Origin: an uncultured Candidatus Saccharibacteria bacterium
GTDB taxonomy: Bacteria > Patescibacteriota > Saccharimonadia > Saccharimonadales > Saccharimonadaceae
NCBI GenBank assembly: GCA_958399925.1
Contig: CATXOC010000001.1
Location: 1 to 64,000 of the forward strand
DNA length: 64,000 bases
Reading direction: 5' to 3'
How positions within the stretch are numbered: the stretch's first letter is position 1; each line of letters opens with the position of its first letter. Below, piece by piece: positions 18,669 through 27,649 of the stretch. The translations under genes were made by a program, and so were the position numbers. A model generated the notes under the pieces. It ran no database searches and had not been told where the DNA came from. It saw only the letters and a list, made by a program, of their open reading frames with translations.

Positions 18669-21600
18669 TCACAACCGTGGCGGCAATGTTCTTTCAGACA
18701 CAGTACTGTAAGTCTTTATATCTTTGTTTAGATAAGCTTTCGACTGAACCAAGAATGAATTAGGCGTTAATTCTACAATCTCCGATGGAGCCGCCGTCGA
18801 ATTACTGTTCCACAGTTGCCCGCTCACCACCGTGCCGCCTGAGCCAAAAGTACGATATAGAACAGGCGAGCCTCTAGATATAATCGAACCTCTAATATGT
18901 AGTTGCTTCCGGCTACAATCACCATTGGCACTCAAATGCGGATTTTCAGACCCTTTAACATAACTGCTAGATTCACCGTCGTTACATGTATTAATCGCCC
19001 CTGATGCACCATTATCTGCAATATAAATACCGTCCACATTAGCTACACTGGGGTCGATATATATACTTCCTTTTTTATCAGTACTATTGCCCACTACGTT
19101 GGTCGCGTATACGGTTACATTAGGTATGTCGCCAAGGCTACTAAATCTTGCATTTACGGCGCCGCCGTATTCTATCGATGACTTAATATTAACATTGCCA
19201 TTGACATATATCACCACGTGCAATCTGGCTGGCACGCCCCTAGTAGCTTTAAGCGTCAGAGTACCACCTTCAGGCTTATCACCATAGTAGTAATACGCTA
19301 CTTCCTTATTACCACCGACTAACGATAAATCCAATTCCGCATCATTTTTACGGATGAACGAGCCGTCAAATGTATTTAATCTAGGCACGGATATTCCGTG
19401 TGTATTTGCATTAAAGTTCCCCAGATTATCGGCGTTGCAATTAGACAGGTTCAGCGTATTAGCATAGGACAATCGGCAACCTAATAGGCGGTTTGAACTA
19501 GTCGTCATGGTATATCCAGCTGAGCCAAAATTTCTAATTTCACCATTATTAGATAGTAAGCCGTACTGTGCGAACGATCCGCGATTAGTATTATATAGAG
19601 CAGTATCATTGGCAGAATATGGGAGATTAAAACCTAACGCTACCGAGGAAGCGCCACCGTGCCGGTGCTGCATCATATTAATTTCGTAATAGCTCGGCTG
19701 GCTACTAGTTGCCACCACTGCACCTTGGCTATCTCCCGTCGGCCGCCCCTGTGTATCATAACCACCACCCGCCAATTGCAATCTTCCACCCCTAGAGCTA
19801 TTGGTCAGTATATTTGCTCTGTTATACGACAATCTAGGATCTTTATTACCTATGTAGCCTATCCTTTTAATCTGTTTATTGGAGGTTATTATAGTCTCTT
19901 CATATGTACCGCCGGGGTTACTGGGAGCAGCTCCGCTCATGATTTCAGAGTCAGTGAAAGCCATCTCCCAATTCTTTAAATAATTATCGCCAGTGCTAGC
20001 TACTGCTTGAACATTGTTAAAGATAAGCCTCACCCCTCTCTCGCCTGCATCCCCTCTGACATAATTAATTGTCGGAAATGCAATTGACCCAGGTAGTCGA
20101 TACTCGTTCATCATAAATTTCCTATAGGAATTATTTTGCGCTCTAGTAGCTATTCTATCTATATTTATACCACTAACAACCACGGTTAGCCTTGCCAAAA
20201 TGTACCCACCAGGCATCTCAAAGGCTATCCATCCGCCATCGCCTTTGGCGTAAGCCTTAAAGTCAAAATTTCTGCCCCAATCGACCCAGCAAAATGTAGT
20301 CGCGGCAGGTCCTGTTGCGCCTTCACCCGACTTTTTACACTGAAGTACTTTCGTGCCTTCGGGTAACAACGATGGATTTGATTCTGTCGATACATCTTCT
20401 TCCGCACCGTAATCAGAACCCCAAAAGCCGTCATCTGCGTACGAATCACCTCCCCTGACATGTACTTGAGGATGCTTTGCAACTTCTGCACACTTGACAG
20501 GCGACGATAGCACTGATGGAGTGTATTGCTGGCCATTCTCATCACCATATACGCTCCATCGATCAATAGCTAGATAGCTACATATTCGATCTCCTGGCTT
20601 AACCGACCAATAATTGCGCGCATTCACCTTGTCTGTTGCAACCGTCTCCTTTGCACCTACCCCTATTTGATAAAATGACCCAAAGGTCTTGTCGTTGCTC
20701 CCCGACCGGCAACGACCAGCATCAATAGACGATCCTAGTCCACGTTGCCAGCATTGCACATCATACCAGCTATTATAGACCTTAGGGCCATTCAGTATGT
20801 TTGACGATACATCTGCACTGCCCTTCATAATGAAGGTATACGCCCTGTAATTAAAATCTTGCGATTTCGTCGGGCCTTTATTGTTGGCAACCTTATACGT
20901 AAATGCCACACTTCCACCAGGCAAAACTGTACTCTTATCAGATTCGACTATCGGTGTTAAGCCTTCAGATTTAACATCTGTACCATTCGCACACGTGTTA
21001 CTCATCACACAGTTATCCGTACGCCGTACATTAGCACAGTTCCCCTTCTTATTAGTAGTACATCCAGGGTAATAATATGGCGCATTAACACAGGCTGCTG
21101 TCGATGAAGCTGGACCTAGATACCTCCCATTACGATACCCCGACTGACTAGCATTCAACCGTTCACACAATTCATTACCCACATCATCTTGTGTTATCTT
21201 GTATACTTTATTATTGACACCCTTAGAGCCCTTCTGAATCGTTCGAAATACTTTATTTATATATGGACTATTATTAGTCGGCCACTGCCCACTATTCCAC
21301 CCCGCTACCTGCGCCTCAACATAATCACCCGATCGGTATTTATGCCCAACTGTAAAATTGACCTTGGTGTTTGTTGCCGTTGGACCGTTTTGACTCGCTT
21401 CATGCAGCCACTCCGCATATTGGCCAGGCAATGCCCACTTTTTATCACTTGTAAAATCACCCTGCGTATCAGCAGTCTTACCTAAGCGAGATTTAGAGAT
21501 TAGGTTAGCGCTCCAACTATAGTTAATGTTGACACAAGCTGCCTCGCTAGTTTTCTTGTTGTTATTGTTGACACTGGTTATTGATGATCGAGTAGCCGAA

Positions 21601-22664
21601 CATAGCTGCTTGCCCACATCTGCAGGTCCAACTTTTACCGTCTTAGCGCCAACCTTCGTCCATCCACCCGCTGGTCTACCGGCTTGCCAGCTGTCCAGGT
21701 TGGTAACACCCTGCCAACCGCCAGTATTAACAGCACTGAAATTCGCAATATTCGTCAACACGTCTGGGCCATTCTGCCTTGCATAATACGTAAATGTAAC
21801 ACTGTCTCCAGGCCCTGCTAGCTGTTTATCAACCTCAGCCTTAACGTCTATATTCCACCGTGTAGGTATAGTCACGCCAAAACCAACATTGTCTAGCAAG
21901 TTACCCGACCGACCAGTATTACCATTGTTAGATGCCCGAAATGTAAAGCGTATCGTCTTATACTCATTTAGCGAACCCGGTACAGAGTAGTTACCGACAT
22001 AAGTCTCCCATGGTGCTATACGATTGCCCGACTTGGATGTCTTAATGGTAGTCATTCGAGCACCAACTTTATCGCCACTGCCGTTATTAGTTTTGCGGGT
22101 AGCAATCTGAACTCGCTCATTACCCGGCTCGCCAATGATCACCTGAATCTCATCGCCACCTGTATAATTACCACCGCGTGGAGCATGGTCGATCTGCCAA
22201 ACTAGAGTTGTTCCACCTCTTGCGCAAATATCCTGATAGATAGCATACTGGTCACTCTCGGCAACTATTTCAGCATACCGTTGACCGTCATCTTTCTTTT
22301 GTTGCATCTCAACCATATTAGCCGGGAAACCCTTCATTGCTGGCTGGGTCGAATCCCAGCCAAATAGGTTCGCATTGAAATTCGCAATATGCTCGCCGTT
22401 TCTATGACCATCATCATACTGCATGCCGTTTTGCGCCTTTACGTACGACCACCATGACTCACCATGCGATATCTGTTCATGGAATACTATATTACTCGGA
22501 TACGAAAAATCACCATTAACAATCTCTGTGCGCTTGCCATCACAGCTGGACAACGCGTAGCTTGGGCTAGACAGCAACGAGCTTATAGCTACACTAAGCG
22601 CAAACATAACTAACACGGGTACTATGCGTACCATACTAGCAAATAAGCTCCTACCCCTTCGCAT
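18669..22664 (-). CDS. Giant secreted surface protein (1331 aa) with DUF11-like repeats
   Basis: The longest gene in the window begins with a basic stretch and a hydrophobic signal sequence (about 1-38, ending SYALSS). After it comes a domain with VNGDFSYP that resembles carbohydrate-binding or choice-of-anchor beta-sandwiches. Several DUF11/Ig-like repeats follow with the phrase PGDSVTFTYYARQNGP and relatives (about 275-730), each ending in a Cys. The C-terminal third is Gly/Asn/Ser-rich and has segments such as LHVVIYVNGNVNIKSS suggestive of a beta-helix or pilus-like fold. No C-terminal membrane anchor or sorting signal is visible. An adhesin or host-contact role is plausible for an episymbiont but is inference. 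Confidence 0.75.
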   Translation of the reverse strand: MRRGRSLFASMVRIVPVLVMFALSVAISSLLSSPSYALSSCDGKRTEIVNGDFSYPSNIVFHEQISHGESWWSYVKAQNGMQYDDGHRNGEHIANFNANLFGWDSTQPAMKGFPANMVEMQQKKDDGQRYAEIVAESDQYAIYQDICARGGTTLVWQIDHAPRGGNYTGGDEIQVIIGEPGNERVQIATRKTNNGSGDKVGARMTTIKTSKSGNRIAPWETYVGNYSVPGSLNEYKTIRFTFRASNNGNTGRSGNLLDNVGFGVTIPTRWNIDVKAEVDKQLAGPGDSVTFTYYARQNGPDVLTNIANFSAVNTGGWQGVTNLDSWQAGRPAGGWTKVGAKTVKVGPADVGKQLCSATRSSITSVNNNNKKTSEAACVNINYSWSANLISKSRLGKTADTQGDFTSDKKWALPGQYAEWLHEASQNGPTATNTKVNFTVGHKYRSGDYVEAQVAGWNSGQWPTNNSPYINKVFRTIQKGSKGVNNKVYKITQDDVGNELCERLNASQSGYRNGRYLGPASSTAACVNAPYYYPGCTTNKKGNCANVRRTDNCVMSNTCANGTDVKSEGLTPIVESDKSTVLPGGSVAFTYKVANNKGPTKSQDFNYRAYTFIMKGSADVSSNILNGPKVYNSWYDVQCWQRGLGSSIDAGRCRSGSNDKTFGSFYQIGVGAKETVATDKVNARNYWSVKPGDRICSYLAIDRWSVYGDENGQQYTPSVLSSPVKCAEVAKHPQVHVRGGDSYADDGFWGSDYGAEEDVSTESNPSLLPEGTKVLQCKKSGEGATGPAATTFCWVDWGRNFDFKAYAKGDGGWIAFEMPGGYILARLTVVVSGINIDRIATRAQNNSYRKFMMNEYRLPGSIAFPTINYVRGDAGERGVRLIFNNVQAVASTGDNYLKNWEMAFTDSEIMSGAAPSNPGGTYEETIITSNKQIKRIGYIGNKDPRLSYNRANILTNSSRGGRLQLAGGGYDTQGRPTGDSQGAVVATSSQPSYYEINMMQHRHGGASSVALGFNLPYSANDTALYNTNRGSFAQYGLLSNNGEIRNFGSAGYTMTTSSNRLLGCRLSYANTLNLSNCNADNLGNFNANTHGISVPRLNTFDGSFIRKNDAELDLSLVGGNKEVAYYYYGDKPEGGTLTLKATRGVPARLHVVIYVNGNVNIKSSIEYGGAVNARFSSLGDIPNVTVYATNVVGNSTDKKGSIYIDPSVANVDGIYIADNGASGAINTCNDGESSSYVKGSENPHLSANGDCSRKQLHIRGSIISRGSPVLYRTFGSGGTVVSGQLWNSNSTAAPSEIVELTPNSFLVQSKAYLNKDIKTYSTVSERTLPPRL

Positions 22665-22685
22665 AAATATTTCTAAATAAATTCT

Positions 22686-22762
22686 TGGTACGCCCAGCAG
22701 GGTTCGAACCTGCGACCCCTTGGTTCGAAGCCAAGTACTCTAATCCGCTGAGCTATGGGCGC
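22686..22762 (-). tRNA. tRNA-Arg (UCG)
   Basis: The minus strand folds into a standard tRNA: acceptor GCGCCCA with TGGGCGT, anticodon stem CTTGG/CCAAG around loop CTTCGAA (anticodon TCG), and T loop GGTTCGAACC. The CCA end is encoded. It marks the left edge of the accessory island. Confidence 0.96.
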
Positions 22763-23037
22763 ACATATATAACTGTGGTACACCTGCATAACATCACGTT
22801 GGAACGACATCATGTCAGAAATTAAGCGTATCTCATTACTTATAAGAGATTACAATCTGTTAAATGCTATGCAATACGCTTCCTAACAAGAGTAGAACTA
22901 CTAAGTTAGTAGTCATCCATATTTAATGATATGTAGGTACAGCACAATTATATCATCTCTCATAGACCAACTGTCAAATGTTAATCAGTACGTCGTATTT
23001 TATAGTACAACCATAAGAGCTTTGTTATAATAACCTT
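22763..23037. other. Gene-free stretch with promoter and palindrome
   Basis: No convincing coding region is present. On the minus strand TTGACA (22972-22977) and TATAAT (22947-22952) are 19 nt apart and could drive the tRNA-Arg or a small RNA. A 17-bp near-perfect palindrome ACTACTAA-G-TTAGTAGT lies at 22897-22913. Confidence 0.5.
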
Positions 23038-23052
23038 GTCTAAGTCATTAAT
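23026..23052 (+). promoter_or_regulatory. -10 box and shared 15-nt leader, copy 1
   Basis: TATAAT (23026-23031) is followed by 6 nt and then GTCTAAGTCATTAAT (23038-23052). The same box, spacing and 15 nt recur at 23878-23904. The leader ends in an AAGGTAAGG ribosome site before the ATG at 23072. No good -35 element is seen. Confidence 0.55.
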
Positions 23053-23071
23053 AAACCAAGGTAAGGTCATC

Positions 23072-23854
23072 ATGGAATATAAGAACCAACATGGCAGTAA
23101 TTCTGCTGTAACTAGCAATAATTCAAGCAATCATAACGTTGTAGCTGAAATTAAGAACGAATACACTCAGTGCAAGCGTCAATTAGCTAAATATCAGAAC
23201 TCAACTACAGCAGCTTGCGTTGTCGTTGCAATATTAGCAGCTCCTTTGGCTCTAACAATATTATCTACAGCTAGCACTGATAAGAACTTTGAGCTGCTCT
23301 CAATCGCAGTAGGCATTCTCTTAATAGCAATCTCTCTATCAGTCGTTGCCATTATTAGGGTATACAAGCATAATAAACTATCTAAGCAGGAGTGGCGGTT
23401 ACGCCAAGAATACTCAGCGTCAAAATCTCTTGTTGGCAAAGACAAGGTATTGGATGTCAACTCGATTAGCCGAGATGAAATTGACTTGCTCAACACTTCA
23501 GACGAATTACAACGTGATAACAGCAAAGATGATAGCACTATGCCACTAGGTCGCGCCATACTAGTATTTATCCTGGGTGTTTTGTTATTTACTACCGCCA
23601 AATGGCTATTATTTTCTAAGCCAAAGCCAGACATGACACCATCTACAACTAATGGCAATACAACCATTACACAGCCTACAACTACACAGCAGCAGACCAC
23701 CACAACACAGCCAACTTATACACAACCAACTTATACACAGCCTACAACTACACAACAGCAGACCACCACAACACAGCCAACTTATACTCAGCCGCAATCA
23801 ATACATTGCTCATCCCAGACAGTCGGAAGCTCTACATACACAAATTGCTACTAA
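23072..23854 (+). CDS. Two-pass membrane protein with Thr/Gln-rich repeat tail
   Basis: I place the start at the ATG 23072 (MEYKNQHG), behind AAGGTAAGG; the upstream TTG at 23036 would lie before the predicted transcript start. The product is about 260 aa: a polar N-terminus with a helical segment, two close membrane segments (about 45-65 and 72-92), a cytoplasmic loop, another hydrophobic segment near 160-180, then a Thr/Gln/Pro/Tyr-rich tail made of TQPTYTQP-type repeats that ends with two cysteines. The tail is probably outside the cell. No family is recognised. It neighbours a second Thr-rich single-pass protein (24079-24750) across a structured RNA, which suggests one functional unit of unknown role. 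Confidence 0.65.
   Translation: MEYKNQHGSNSAVTSNNSSNHNVVAEIKNEYTQCKRQLAKYQNSTTAACVVVAILAAPLALTILSTASTDKNFELLSIAVGILLIAISLSVVAIIRVYKHNKLSKQEWRLRQEYSASKSLVGKDKVLDVNSISRDEIDLLNTSDELQRDNSKDDSTMPLGRAILVFILGVLLFTTAKWLLFSKPKPDMTPSTTNGNTTITQPTTTQQQTTTTQPTYTQPTYTQPTTTQQQTTTTQPTYTQPQSIHCSSQTVGSSTYTNCY
23669..23795 (+). repeat. 66-bp tandem repeat in the Thr-rich tail
   Basis: Two nearly identical 66-bp units (from 23669 and 23735) encode 22-residue Thr/Gln/Tyr-rich repeats. The unit length preserves the frame. Confidence 0.8.
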
Positions 23855-23877
23855 CGACAACCAGCTTGCATAGATGA

Positions 23878-23883
23878 TATAAT
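23878..23883 (+). promoter_or_regulatory. -10 box of the structured RNA
   Basis: A TATAAT hexamer ends 6 nt before the G at 23890 that begins the shared 15-nt leader. The geometry is identical to that at 23026. The -35 region (CGACAA, about 23856) is weak. Confidence 0.5.
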
Positions 23884-23889
23884 ATTCTC

Positions 23890-24047
23890 GTCTAAGTCAT
23901 TAATTACAAGGAACGCTCAAGGTAACAGTGCAAAATATTGCACAGTAAAGCCTATAGAAACGGCACTGTGCAATACCCATGAGGGCTTTACGCTTGAGTG
24001 TGTATTAATGGCTTAGACACCAATGCACGGTGTCGTTTTTATTTTTT
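23890..24047 (+). ncRNA. Candidate structured RNA with intrinsic terminator
   Basis: The transcript would start GUCUAAG at 23890. Its first 15 nt (23890-23904) pair with 24004-24018 with one G-U pair, then CGCUCAAG (23914-23921) pairs with CUUGAGUG (23993-24000). Inside, the segment UUGCAC can pair either with the preceding GUGCAA (a tight hairpin with a 4-nt loop) or, extended to UUGCACAGU, with a later ACUGUGCAA; the two helices exclude each other. The 3' end is a terminator: GACACC (24016-24021) with GGUGUC (24029-24034) followed by two T runs. The terminator shares three bases with the closing stem. No open frame of note lies inside. It does not match an RNA family I know; a MITE with terminal inverted repeats is the main alternative. 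Confidence 0.5.
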
Positions 24048-24078
24048 ATACACACCGTATACAAGATAAGGGGTACAG

Positions 24079-24750
24079 ATGAAAAGCCACATCAGCAACA
24101 GTCGCCAGCAGCAAGACAACAACTTCCTTGGATTACGGCACCAATCCAAAACAGATAGAGCCAAGGAGCTATTTATTAGGACAACTAAAATTGCCATCGT
24201 AATTATTGTTCTAGCCGCTGACATTGTCTTTGGTCTGAGTAAATTGCAGAAAGACAAGCCTCAAGCCACCACTCCACACTACGACGCCAACATTACACAA
24301 GAGCCATCAAATAGCAACCAGAAAACAGAGAATGATAGCAAGCCAAATACAGGTAGTTCAACGAAATACAATCCAAGCAGCGACGAAGGTACACAAAGCC
24401 AACGACAGACCCGTAACTCAACCACAACCAATAACACTGTCACAACTAATAGCAGTACTACAACACAGACAGACAGTCACGACCCTAGCAAATGTCAATC
24501 ATATTTAGATACCTCTAATAATCTTAAGTCCGTTGCCGACACTAAGTATGGCGAGCTCCAAACCATGATGAGCAGTCGATTAGATTATGGCACCATCTAC
24601 GAGAATAACGGACGCAATGCAGCAATAGCAGACCAAGCATACAAGCTACAAGAAGCCAAGATAAACGCCAAGCAGAAAGAATGGGAAGATAGTTTATCAG
24701 CTCGCAACAAAGCCTACGAGAAGTACCAATCCTGCATGGCTAGCCTATAA
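24079..24750 (+). CDS. Single-pass membrane protein with Ser/Thr/Asn-rich stalk and helical tail
   Basis: The 223-aa protein starts at an ATG behind AAGGGG. It has a polar, basic N-terminus, one membrane segment near 33-52 (IAIVIIVLAADIVFGL), a long Ser/Thr/Asn/Gln-rich stalk (about 60-135) and a helical C-terminal domain (about 138-223) flanked by two cysteines, KCQSYL and SCMASL. That is the layout of a small stalked surface protein. The lack of Gly/Pro repeats distinguishes it from its neighbour at 23072, but composition and topology are alike. No family is recognised. It may be reached by read-through of the terminator at 24016-24047 or have its own promoter. Confidence 0.65.
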   Translation: MKSHISNSRQQQDNNFLGLRHQSKTDRAKELFIRTTKIAIVIIVLAADIVFGLSKLQKDKPQATTPHYDANITQEPSNSNQKTENDSKPNTGSSTKYNPSSDEGTQSQRQTRNSTTTNNTVTTNSSTTTQTDSHDPSKCQSYLDTSNNLKSVADTKYGELQTMMSSRLDYGTIYENNGRNAAIADQAYKLQEAKINAKQKEWEDSLSARNKAYEKYQSCMASL

Positions 24751-24764
24751 ATATCATTCACTAT

Positions 24765-24847
24765 TTACAGTAGTAGCTTGACTACCAAGCAAGTCAAAAT
24801 GTGCCATAGCTTACAGCAGTAATTTAGCTACAAAGCAAATTAAAAAT
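24765..24847 (+). repeat. Imperfect direct repeat, period 46 bp
   Basis: Two 37-nt segments (24765-24801 and 24811-24847) share 27 positions, including TTACAG, TAC and AAGCAA blocks. They lie between the stalk-protein gene and the decayed recombinase module. The function is unknown. Confidence 0.4.
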
Positions 24848-24900
24848 ACTTGGAGTTATTGCCCAGAGTTACCGCTTGTTTTATCATGTTGTTTAGAACA

Positions 24901-25626
24901 ATGAACAACAAACATACTAACTTAAAAACAGACAGGGATGTATTTTTAAATTACATCGCCAATAGCCCAGAGTTTATCGAGATAAAAAATAAGATACCCA
25001 ATGATGTATTCATGGTACTAGATAGACTAATGGGCAGGATACAAGACCCGACAGCACTACTGGCAAAGAGCTATTTGCTAGAGCCAATGAAATAAGTCAG
25101 AAGCTCAAGATTAAACCATCCGTTGCACTTGACCTACTGCTAGGCAATTATGGGTTGCATAAAACGCCAAAGATTAGGTTTTGCCAACACGATCAAAGCA
25201 CTACCAGCCATGATAGCGACGAGCCACAAATAAATAGCTATCAGGACGCACTAGACGCCGCAGGAGGCGTTGTGGGCGACAAAACGATAGATTTACTCAT
25301 CTAAGCCGCAAAGGGCTGATTTTATCCACCTAGAGATATACGCTAATACTACCAAACAAGACATCAACAATATCTGGTCATACATAAAGGAGCTGCAAAA
25401 AGACTATTTAGTTGGCAACACTCGCGCCGACAAGTCGCAATATCCAGAACTAGTCTATTGCATTTATCGCCAGAGAGTATTAACCAATCGTAAACTTACA
25501 GATATATTCGATGACTACTTGCAGGACAAATTAGATGGCTATCATCATGTATCTAAAGTAATAGGTTACTCTGATTTTAGGAAATATTACGCAAATATTG
25601 TAAAGGGGAGATTAATGGGCAATTAG
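24901..25626 (+). pseudogene. Decayed helper gene of the recombinase module
   Basis: Reading begins at ATG 24901 (MNNKHTNLKTD), but the frame must shift near 25060 and again near 25300 to keep a continuous protein of about 240 residues. The pieces read naturally: DVFLNYIANSPEFIEIK, then KELFARANEISQKLK and PSVALDLLLGNYG, then ADFIHLEIYANTTKQ and DLVYCIYRQRV-like text to a TAG at 25626. The total length (726 bp) is a multiple of three, consistent with two compensating indels in a once-intact gene. No known family is recognised. It lies directly upstream of the serine recombinase remnant and probably belonged to the same mobile element. Confidence 0.5.
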
Positions 25627-25668
25627 CCTCCCCTGCTATTGCGACGCTCTTGTCGATAAGATGAGAGC

Positions 25669-25995
25669 ATGAACAACGGTATACAGGCTATCGATAAGAA
25701 CAAAGAGCAGGTTCAACCTGTAACCGTTAAGCGTGCAAGGGCTATACTAGGTAATAAATACAATTATGTGCCAGATGATGTAATAGTTGATATGATATGT
25801 AGCTTACAGCGGCTAGCTAACAGCATGATTAGAAATGAAGTTCCAAAAAATCAATCAGGCATAGTACTATATATGCATGAGCGATTATACAAAAAGATAT
25901 GCACTAGGCTATTTAAGAGTATCCACCAAAGTTCAAGCGGATGGAATATCACTAACCAACCAGAAAGAGCAAATTCAAAACTTTGCGCACAATAA
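25669..25995 (+). CDS. Small ORF upstream of the recombinase remnant, unknown
   Basis: A 108-codon frame starts at ATG 25669 (MNNGIQAIDKNKEQ). The first 70 residues look like a real protein (helical, VPDDVIVDMICSLQRLAN). The last 40 codons run out of frame over the start of the recombinase at 25877, so the true end may have been lost by a mutation near 25860. No family is recognised. Confidence 0.4.
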   Translation: MNNGIQAIDKNKEQVQPVTVKRARAILGNKYNYVPDDVIVDMICSLQRLANSMIRNEVPKNQSGIVLYMHERLYKKICTRLFKSIHQSSSGWNITNQPERANSKLCAQ

Positions 25996-27410
25996 TAACG
26001 TAGAGATTATAGGTTGATACAAAGACCCTGACGTATCAGCCAAGACAGCCAACCGACCAGGGCTAATGCAGATGTTACACGATGCCCAATCATATAAAGG
26101 CAAGGTAGACTATGTCATCGTTTACGATATGTCCAAAATGACACGCAACATGTCATCGTATTATTCTGCAATATTGCCGATATTAGATGGATGTGGCATT
26201 AAAGCGGTTGACACCAGACTACCACTAGAAGCCACACCTGAAGCCAATTTTAAGAGGGCTAAGCATGCTAACTGCTCAATACAACAACGAAAAGAAGTCG
26301 TCAGTAGTTAAAGATAATATGCGGGCAGCCGCCATGGACGGGCGATGGGTAACCACGCCGCTGCTTGACTTTAAGACTAAGAATGTAGATACAGATAGCC
26401 ATTTAAGTAATAGCAAGCGAAAGACCTATAGTGTACTAATAGAAGACCACACAGACAACATATCGGATAGCGTAAGAACTCTACTCGAAAGATACTCAAA
26501 GGCGATGTTGCTGTTCGTGGCTTAACAGATATAGCACAGAACATGAGCGTCAAAGGAAAGCAAGGTAAGATTATATCCTACAACACCGTCCACAGCATTC
26601 TATCCAACGCAGCATACTGTGGCTACGTCTGTACAAAACTAACTGATTACACCATGCACAAAGGAAAGTTTGACGGTTTGATTAGTAGAGATATGTACGA
26701 GAGAAATCAAAGACTACTAAACCAACAGGGTAGACATAGCAAAATATCGAAGTCACCCACTACAATAGCAAGAACTTTATAAAAATGACAACTACCCGTT
26801 AAAGGGCGTAGTTAGGCGCCAAATATGCGGTACACCATTGCGAGGCAACGCACCTACTAGTGGTTCTGGAATACCATCACCAAGATATAGTTGCAACACC
26901 AAGGGGCATGGTTCGCTTGTTATTGATGAAGTGCACAATCTGTTTGTAGAGTTACTAGAAATTATAATCCCAGAAGCCGAAACACTAACCCTGTTCAAAA
27001 CAATCGTAAAGGAAACTTTACACAAAGAGCGCATGTCATTAGGCAAGAAAATTGTCGACCTAGAGGCGCAAATCTCAAAGATAGAGGATAGGAAAAATCT
27101 AGCGATAGCAAGTTTTTTGGACGATAAGCTTACATCGGACGAAAAAGACAGCATGGTTAAAAAATGCAATAGCGACTTGATTGTGCTACAGCTTGAGCTA
27201 GACGAGCTAAAGAGTAAATACTCTTCGTCCGAGGCTTCAATAGAGTACGTATGCAACTTTATATCTATACCTGCAAAGCTGTGGCGGGATGATCAGTTTG
27301 GAACCAAAGTAGCTCTGGAAAAGGCAATATTCCCAGATGGGCTAACCTTTGATATAAAGTCGAAAAAATTTGGAACGGAGAATATTAGCCCGCTCTACTC
27401 TGTTATTTAA
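25877..27410 (+). pseudogene. Large serine recombinase remnant
   Basis: From ATG 25877 the frame reads YALGYLRVSTKVQADGIS, the nucleophile-serine motif of resolvase/invertase domains, then a TGA at 26015-26017 where the family normally has Trp, then VYDMSKMTRN. Frameshifts follow near 26250, 26505 and 26780. The recombinase domain (TPLLDF, YNTVHSILSNAAYCGY), a damaged zinc ribbon in which RRQICG replaces a CxxCG-type motif, a coiled-coil and a C-terminal tail ending at 27410 are all recognisable in different frames. This is therefore a large serine integrase of about 510 residues that no longer works, the remains of a prophage or integrative element. Confidence 0.85.
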
Positions 27411-27411
27411 A

Positions 27412-27434
27412 CAAAAAAGAGTCAAAATGACTCT
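27412..27434 (-). terminator. Terminator after tRNA-Arg (CCG)
   Basis: On the minus strand a 7-bp perfect stem AGAGTCA/TGACTCT (27418-27424 with 27428-27434) with a 3-nt loop is followed by a run of six T. Confidence 0.8.
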
Positions 27435-27446
27435 AATAATTCCGTC

Positions 27447-27523
27447 TGGTACACCCGATAGGATTCGAACCTACGACACCTGGTACCGGAAACCAGTGCT
27501 CTAATCCACTGAGCTACGGGTGC
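27447..27523 (-). tRNA. tRNA-Arg (CCG)
   Basis: The minus strand gives acceptor GCACCCG with CGGGTGT, anticodon stem CTGGT/ACCAG around loop TTCCGGT (anticodon CCG), T arm GGTTCGAATCC and an encoded CCA. It directly abuts the recombinase remnant, a common integration setting. Confidence 0.96.
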
Positions 27524-27649
27524 TTGGTTATATTATACTACATCGCTAGAATAACCGCCTCATCTCGTGCGCTTCGCTGATATCGCCTAATTCTCGCTAT
27601 GTTGTTGAGCGATTTTCCTAGATAGTCTAGTATAAAGCAAGGAGTTTGC

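Noticed and set aside
23194..23703. Minus-strand 169-codon frame
   Set aside because: Antisense to the Thr-rich membrane protein, which has a ribosome site and membrane topology; the frame is Val/Cys-rich from repeat DNA.
26792..27256. Minus-strand 154-codon frame
   Set aside because: Antisense to the clearly recognisable C-terminal part of the serine recombinase.
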